Assembly: GCF_024652905.1 (NCBI RefSeq)
Contig: NZ_CP102428.1
Span: 12,501-76,500 of the forward strand
Source of the DNA: Pseudomonas oryzihabitans
Lineage (GTDB): Bacteria > Pseudomonadota > Gammaproteobacteria > Pseudomonadales > Pseudomonadaceae
Length of the DNA: 64,000 nucleotides
Direction of reading: 5' to 3'
A model generated the notes under the pieces. It saw nothing but the letters and a program-made list of their open reading frames with translations, searched no databases and had not been told where the DNA came from. Positions within the stretch are counted from its first letter, which is position 1. Each line of letters begins with the position of its first letter. Of this stretch, positions 59,430-64,000 are shown one piece after another. A program made the position numbers and the translations under genes.

Positions 59430-59457
59430 CTTAAGCAAACCCTAAGCGCGCCTTAAG
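59430..59457 (+). promoter_or_regulatory. three tandem PmrA-box-like half-sites upstream of the Pls-type synthetase
   Basis: CTTAAG (59430-59435), CCTAAG (59441-59446) and CTTAAG (59452-59457), each separated by exactly 5 bases. The PmrA/BasR box is CTTAAG-N5-CTTAAG, so adjacent pairs fit it with at most one mismatch. The last site is placed like a -35 region: 17 bases later GATACA (59475-59480) could serve as -10, and the ATG is at 59512. Confidence 0.65.
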
Positions 59458-59511
59458 GAGCGCGTAACCCGGGAGATACACACTGCGCTAAACACCCAGA
59501 GGCTGTCCCCC

Positions 59512-62500
59512 ATGGAAGCGCTTGCCGAACTCTCCCTCAGTCTGGTCGAAGGCCCCATCCGCCCCGATCTGTGCCGCGATGAAGTCCTCGCCGATCTGTT
59601 CGAGGCCACCGCGGCGCGGGCGCCCGAGCGGCCCGCCCTGCTCGAAGGCGAGCGCAGCTTGAGTTACGGCGAACTGAACGCCTGGGCCGATCGCGCCGCC
59701 TCGCGGCTGCTGGCCGCCGGTGCCGGGCCTGGCCGCGTGGTCGGCCTCTGGCTGCCGCGCGGTATCGAGCTGCTGGTGATGCAGCTGGCCATCGCCAAGA
59801 CCGGCGCCGCGTGGTTGCCCTGCGATGCCGAAACCCCGGCCGATCGCGTGGCCCTGTGCCTGGAAGATGCCCAGGCGGTGGGCGTGATCACCGGGGCGCC
59901 CTTCGCCGATCTGCTGGCGCGTCCCGGGCTCGGCTGCTGGACCCCCGACGAGCTGAGCGTCGGCCTGGCCCAGGGCGAGATCCTGCGCCGGCGTGGCCAG
60001 GTCTCCCCGGACCACCTGGCCTACCTGATCTACACCTCCGGCTCCACCGGCAAACCCAAAGGCATCGGCATTCGCCAGGACAGCATCTGCCACTTCCTGC
60101 GCAGCGAGAATTCGCTGCTCGGCATCGAGGCCGGCGACCGGGTCTACCAGGGGTTCTCGGTGGCCTTCGACATGTCCTTCGAAGAGATCTGGATCAGCTA
60201 CCTGGTGGGCGCCACCCTCTGGCTGGCGCCGCGGGAGATCACCGCCGACCCCGAGGCCCTGGCCCGCGCCCTGACCGCCCATCGCATCAGCGTGCTGCAC
60301 GTGGTGCCGACCCTGTTGGCGCTGTTGCCGGAAGACGTCCCCAGCCTGCGCCTGATCAACCTCGGCGGCGAGATGTGCCCCGAGCCCCTGGTGGCGCGCT
60401 GGAGTCGGCCGCAGCGGCGGCTGTTCAACACCTATGGCCCGAGCGAGGCCACTGTCTCCGCTAGTCTGGCGCAACTGCAACCGGGCGAGCTGGTGACCAT
60501 CGGCCGGCCGCTGCCCAACTACAGCCTGCTGGTGGTGCACGCCGATGCCAGCCTGCCGCTGGCGCTGCTGCCACGCGATCAGGTGGGCGAACTCTGCATC
60601 ACCGGTCCGGGCGTGGCGGATGGCTACCTGGGGCGGCCGGAACTGACCGCCGAGAAATTCCTGCCCAATCCCTGGAGCACTGGCAGCCACGACCTCAAGC
60701 TCTATCGCACCGGTGACCTGGCGCGGGTCGACGAACACGGCCAGGTGCACTGCCTGGGCCGCGTCGACGACCAGGTGAAGATCCGCGGTTATCGCGTCGA
60801 ACTGGGCGAGATCGAAGCCACCCTGGCGCGGCAACCCGGCGTCGGGACCGTGGCCGTGGTGCTACGCGAAGAAGGCGGGGTGGAGCAACTGGTGGCCTTC
60901 CTGGTCGGCGATGGCGGTCCGCTACCGCGCAGCGACCTGCTGCGCACCGAGCTGGCCGGCTGCTTGCCGCTGTACATGGTGCCCAGCCGTTTCGAGTGGC
61001 TCGGCGAGATGCCGCGACTGAACTCCGGCAAGATCGACCGCAAGCAACTGCGTGCCCGTCCCCTGGCCATCGCCGCCGTGGCGCCGACCGCCGCCGCCAG
61101 CGGCGCCCTGGGTGCGCTCCTGGCGGCTACCGCCGAGCTGTTTCCCGGCCAGGCGCTGCACGCCGAGATGGATTTCTTCGATGACCTGGGCGGTCACTCG
61201 CTGTTCGCTGCCCGCCTGGTTTCGCGCCTGCGTGACAATCCGCGCTATGCCAGCGCCACGGTCAAGGCGGTCTATGCCGGTCGCACCCTGGGCGCCATCG
61301 CCGAGGCCCTGGAGGCCGACGCCGCCGCGGCTGGCCAGGCCACCGCCACCGAGGCCTGGGCACCGCCCAGCCGCTGGCGGCGCTGGCGTTGCGGCCTGGC
61401 CCAAGCGGTGGCCCTGCCGCCGCTGCTGACCCTGCGCCTGGGACGCTGGTTGGCACCCTTTCTGGCCTTCCCGCTGCTGATCCATTCCGGCACCGCGCTG
61501 CCCCTGGCCATGCTGACCGCCCTGAGTCTGTTCGTCCTCGCCATCGGCCTGGAATTCGCCGTCGCCGTGGTGGGCAAGCGCCTCACCGGCCGCCTGCAGC
61601 CCGGTCGTTATCCGCTGTGGGGCCTGACCTACTACCGCTGGTGGCTGGGTGAGCGCTTTCTCGCCCTGGCGCCGACCTATCTGCTCAGTGGCTCGCCGTT
61701 GGCCCGTGGCTGGCTACGGCTGCTGGGCGCCCAGGTCGGTGCCGAGGCCTTCGTCGGCACCCTGACCCTGCGCGTCCCCGAGTTGCTGACCCTGGGGCAG
61801 GGCGCCAGCCTGGGCAACGGCGTCAACTTCGAAAACGCCCGGGTGCTGCGCGGCGAGCTGCTGCTCGGCGCCGTGACCCTGGGTCGCGAAGCCCAGGTCG
61901 GCTCCTATGCCATCCTCGAAGGCGACACCGCCCTCGGAGACGGCGCACGCCTACAGGCCCAATCCGCCCTGCGCAGCGGGCAGCGCGTCCCGGCCGGACG
62001 CCACTGGGGCGGCGCGCCGGCCCATGACCAGGGCGCCGCCGGTGCCCGCGTCCTGCCGCCGACCCCGGTGTCCCGTGCCCAGCGTGCCGTACTGAAAGGG
62101 CTCTATGCCCTCAGCGGTCTGGTGGTCTCGGTGCTGTTCTTCATGCCGCTGTTTCCCCTGGCGCTGCTGATCGACGAACTGGAAAGCTTTGGTGGACTGC
62201 CCTGGTGGCACACCTCTTCGCTGATGCTCGATGCCCTGCAATACGGCGTACTGGCCCTGCCGCTGGGCGTGGTCAGCGTTGCCCTGACCCTGCTCGGCTG
62301 CGCCCTGGCGCGCCGGCTGATCCTGCCGCGGCTGGACGAAGGCCAGTGGTCGGTCGACAGCCTCTTCTACTGGCGCAAGTGGCTGGCCAACCTGATCCAG
62401 GAGTCGGCACTGCAAAGCCTGCAGGGCCTCTATGCCACCGTTTATTCGGCGCTCTGGTATCGCCTGCTGGGTGCTCGGGTCGGTCGCGATGCGGAGATTT

Positions 62501-63507
62501 CAACCGCCCAGGGCCCAGTCTCCTCGCTGCTGGAACTGGGCGCCGAGACCTTTATCGCCGATGCCGTGATGCTCGGCGACGAACAGGTGGCCCAGGGCTG
62601 GATGACCCTCAAGCGCACCTCCATCGCCCGCCGCAGTTTCGTCGGCAACGGCGCCTATGTCGCCGACGGCTGCCATATCCCCGAAGACGCCCTGATCGGT
62701 GTCCTGGGTCGACTCGACGAAGGCGTGCCCCTGCGCCAGGGCGAAACCTGGCTCGGCTCGCCGGCGGTCCGGCTGCCGGCGCGCGAAACCCTCACCGGTT
62801 ACCCGGAAAGCCTGACCTTCCGCCCGGCACCCTGGCGCCGGGTGGCGCGTGGTCTGATCGAGGCTCTGCGCATCGTGCTGCCCACCGGCTTCACCGTCGC
62901 AGCCGGCTGCGCCATCGCCGAAGCCCTGGTACCGCTGTGGCAGGCCGGTGCCTGGCTGCTACTGCTCGGCGAGACCCTGCTGGCCGGCAGCGCCTTCGCC
63001 CTGGCCAGCTTCCTGGTGGTACTGGGGCTCAAGTGGCTGGTGGTCGGTCGTTATCGCCCACGCTCGGCGCCCATGTGGACCTTCTTCGTCTGGCGCAGCG
63101 AGGCCATCACCAGCCTCTACGAAACCCTGGCGGTGCCCAATCTGCTCGGCACCCTGCGTGGCACGCCCTGGCTGCCGCTGGCGCTGCGCCTGCTCGGCGC
63201 CCGACTGGGCCGGGGCACCTACCTGGATACCACCGACCTCACCGAATTCGACTGCGTGCGCCTCGGTGACCATGGCGAACTCAATGCCCTGGCCGGGCCC
63301 CAGACCCACCTGTTCGAAGATCGGGTGATGAAGGTGGGCGAAGTCGAGCTGGGGGCCGGGGTCAACCTGGGGCCGCGCAGCGTGGTGCTCTATGGCGCCC
63401 GCGTCGGCGACAACGTGGAGCTGGGCCCGCTGTCACTGGTGATGAAGGGCGAAACCCTGCCGGGTCGCTCGCGCTGGGAGGGTAACCCCGTTCAGCCCCG
63501 GCGCTAG
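59512..63507 (+). CDS. Pls/PosA-type membrane nonribosomal peptide synthetase
   Basis: A 1331-aa single-module synthetase. It has an adenylation domain (about 25-520; YTSGSTGKPKG, NTYGPSEATVS, LYRTGDLAR, NSGKIDRKQL) and a carrier domain with the phosphopantetheine Ser563 in LGGHSL. About six membrane helices then alternate with three left-handed-helix-like acetyltransferase-related domains. There is no canonical condensation (HHxxxDG) or thioesterase domain. This order and length match epsilon-poly-lysine synthetase (Pls), in which the C-terminal domains link monomers. A by-eye specificity code is D-M-E-H-I-L-T-V-S-K, suggesting a basic amino acid. The product is unknown. Confidence 0.92.
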   Translation: MEALAELSLSLVEGPIRPDLCRDEVLADLFEATAARAPERPALLEGERSLSYGELNAWADRAASRLLAAGAGPGRVVGLWLPRGIELLVMQLAIAKTGAAWLPCDAETPADRVALCLEDAQAVGVITGAPFADLLARPGLGCWTPDELSVGLAQGEILRRRGQVSPDHLAYLIYTSGSTGKPKGIGIRQDSICHFLRSENSLLGIEAGDRVYQGFSVAFDMSFEEIWISYLVGATLWLAPREITADPEALARALTAHRISVLHVVPTLLALLPEDVPSLRLINLGGEMCPEPLVARWSRPQRRLFNTYGPSEATVSASLAQLQPGELVTIGRPLPNYSLLVVHADASLPLALLPRDQVGELCITGPGVADGYLGRPELTAEKFLPNPWSTGSHDLKLYRTGDLARVDEHGQVHCLGRVDDQVKIRGYRVELGEIEATLARQPGVGTVAVVLREEGGVEQLVAFLVGDGGPLPRSDLLRTELAGCLPLYMVPSRFEWLGEMPRLNSGKIDRKQLRARPLAIAAVAPTAAASGALGALLAATAELFPGQALHAEMDFFDDLGGHSLFAARLVSRLRDNPRYASATVKAVYAGRTLGAIAEALEADAAAAGQATATEAWAPPSRWRRWRCGLAQAVALPPLLTLRLGRWLAPFLAFPLLIHSGTALPLAMLTALSLFVLAIGLEFAVAVVGKRLTGRLQPGRYPLWGLTYYRWWLGERFLALAPTYLLSGSPLARGWLRLLGAQVGAEAFVGTLTLRVPELLTLGQGASLGNGVNFENARVLRGELLLGAVTLGREAQVGSYAILEGDTALGDGARLQAQSALRSGQRVPAGRHWGGAPAHDQGAAGARVLPPTPVSRAQRAVLKGLYALSGLVVSVLFFMPLFPLALLIDELESFGGLPWWHTSSLMLDALQYGVLALPLGVVSVALTLLGCALARRLILPRLDEGQWSVDSLFYWRKWLANLIQESALQSLQGLYATVYSALWYRLLGARVGRDAEISTAQGPVSSLLELGAETFIADAVMLGDEQVAQGWMTLKRTSIARRSFVGNGAYVADGCHIPEDALIGVLGRLDEGVPLRQGETWLGSPAVRLPARETLTGYPESLTFRPAPWRRVARGLIEALRIVLPTGFTVAAGCAIAEALVPLWQAGAWLLLLGETLLAGSAFALASFLVVLGLKWLVVGRYRPRSAPMWTFFVWRSEAITSLYETLAVPNLLGTLRGTPWLPLALRLLGARLGRGTYLDTTDLTEFDCVRLGDHGELNALAGPQTHLFEDRVMKVGEVELGAGVNLGPRSVVLYGARVGDNVELGPLSLVMKGETLPGRSRWEGNPVQPRR

Positions 63508-63574
63508 GACTGTCACACAACCATAAAGACAGCCCCGGATACTCCGCCCCGTACAACAATGACGGGGCAAGGCG

Positions 63575-64000
63575 ATGACGGCGTGGGTACGACGGATCAG
63601 GATTGGACGGACCGGCTGGCTGCTGGTCTTGGCGCTGCTGCTGGCACTGGGGGTGACCCAGGGCCTGCGCAGCAGCCATCTGGACAGCCAGTTGCTGTTC
63701 TGGGTCGGCCAGCAGTGGCAGAGCGAACCCCGAACCTCCTTGGAACTCGGTCGCTACCGGGTGGCGGTGGAAGCCAAGCCGGTGGCCGGCGTCACCGAGA
63801 ATCTGTCCGACCTCAGCTATGACCCGGAGCGGGATCGCCTCTGGGCGGTGGTCAACAATCCGCCGGAGTTGCTGGCCCTGAGCCGGGACGGCGAGCTGCT
63901 GCAACGCCATCGCCTGGAAGGCTTCGACGACGTCGAAGGCGTGACCTACCTGGGCAACGACCGCCTGCTGCTGGCGGAAGAGGGCGCCAACGCCCTGACC
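63575..64000 (+). CDS. SdiA-regulated-domain protein, cut by window edge
   Basis: The first 142 codons of a gene that runs off the window. The N-terminal membrane helix or signal (WLLVLALLLALGVTQGL) is followed by a beta-propeller-like start with VAGVTENLSDLSYDPERDRL, VVNNPPELLALSRDGELLQR and GFDDVEGVTYLGNDRLLLAE. These match the SdiA-regulated (YjiK-like) domain, which is thought to be periplasmic and calcium-binding. ATG at 63575 is the start, 67 bases after the Pls-type gene, with which it may be co-transcribed. Confidence 0.82.
   Translation, partial: MTAWVRRIRIGRTGWLLVLALLLALGVTQGLRSSHLDSQLLFWVGQQWQSEPRTSLELGRYRVAVEAKPVAGVTENLSDLSYDPERDRLWAVVNNPPELLALSRDGELLQRHRLEGFDDVEGVTYLGNDRLLLAEEGANALT

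Noticed and set aside
63511-63535. Pho box before the SdiA-regulated-type gene
   Set aside because: Only one half-site (CTGTCAC) fits; the second 7-mer at the right phase (CCATAAA) does not.

Overview
The window is 64 kb of a GC-rich gammaproteobacterial chromosome, almost certainly a Pseudomonas. The rRNA sequences read as Pseudomonas, and several gene neighbourhoods match ones known from that genus: lsfA with ssuEADCBF, oxidoreductase-fumC-bolA-trhO, Lon with a chagasin-type inhibitor, and PhoX with a phosphate-regulated type II secretion system. A member of the P. oryzihabitans/psychrotolerans group is a guess that cannot be tested here. No prophage, insertion-sequence transposase, CRISPR array or tRNA was seen.

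Layout. 1-3.2 kb: end of an rRNA operon (23S, 5S, terminator). 3.2-3.6 kb: repeats. 3.6-8.2 kb (minus): cmoB, cmoA, a chagasin-like inhibitor lipoprotein and a Lon protease with a sigma-32-type promoter. 8.5-12.7 kb: four tightly packed genes for a periplasmic cupredoxin-like protein, a degenerate-GGDEF/EAL protein, a DUF3034 protein and a lipoprotein truncated haemoglobin. 12.8-19 kb: mixed single genes (HhH protein, lipoprotein esterase, orphan TRAP binding protein, aldo/keto reductase, mnmC, DUF6316). 19.2-24.6 kb: sulfur-starvation block lsfA plus ssuEADCBF. 24.8-39.5 kb: a complete type II secretion set (gspK apart, then C-N) flanking a PhoX phosphatase and an inactive-looking SoxB/5'-nucleotidase relative, with two divergent Pho boxes. 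39.5-48.1 kb: serine hydrolase, NAD(P)H oxidoreductase, fumC, DUF2059, bolA, a MITE-like element, trhO, DsbA-like protein, arfB, Usp and SulP. 48.5-50.6 kb: OafA-type acyltransferase. 50.7-56.5 kb: selenocysteine formate dehydrogenase operon (fdnG with in-frame TGA, fdxH, fdnI, fdhE). 57-59.3 kb: katG. 59.5-63.5 kb: a Pls/PosA-type membrane nonribosomal peptide synthetase behind three PmrA-box-like half-sites, followed by a truncated SdiA-regulated-type gene.

How genes work together. Three nutrient or stress modules stand out: organosulfur scavenging with its peroxiredoxin, phosphate scavenging by a Tat-exported lipoprotein phosphatase with a dedicated secretion machine, and periplasmic formate oxidation with its maturation factor. 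The two loci least explained by known biology are the cupredoxin/EAL/DUF3034/globin operon, which looks like an extracytoplasmic redox or gas sensor feeding c-di-GMP turnover, and the Pls-type synthetase, whose predicted binding pocket suggests a basic amino acid.
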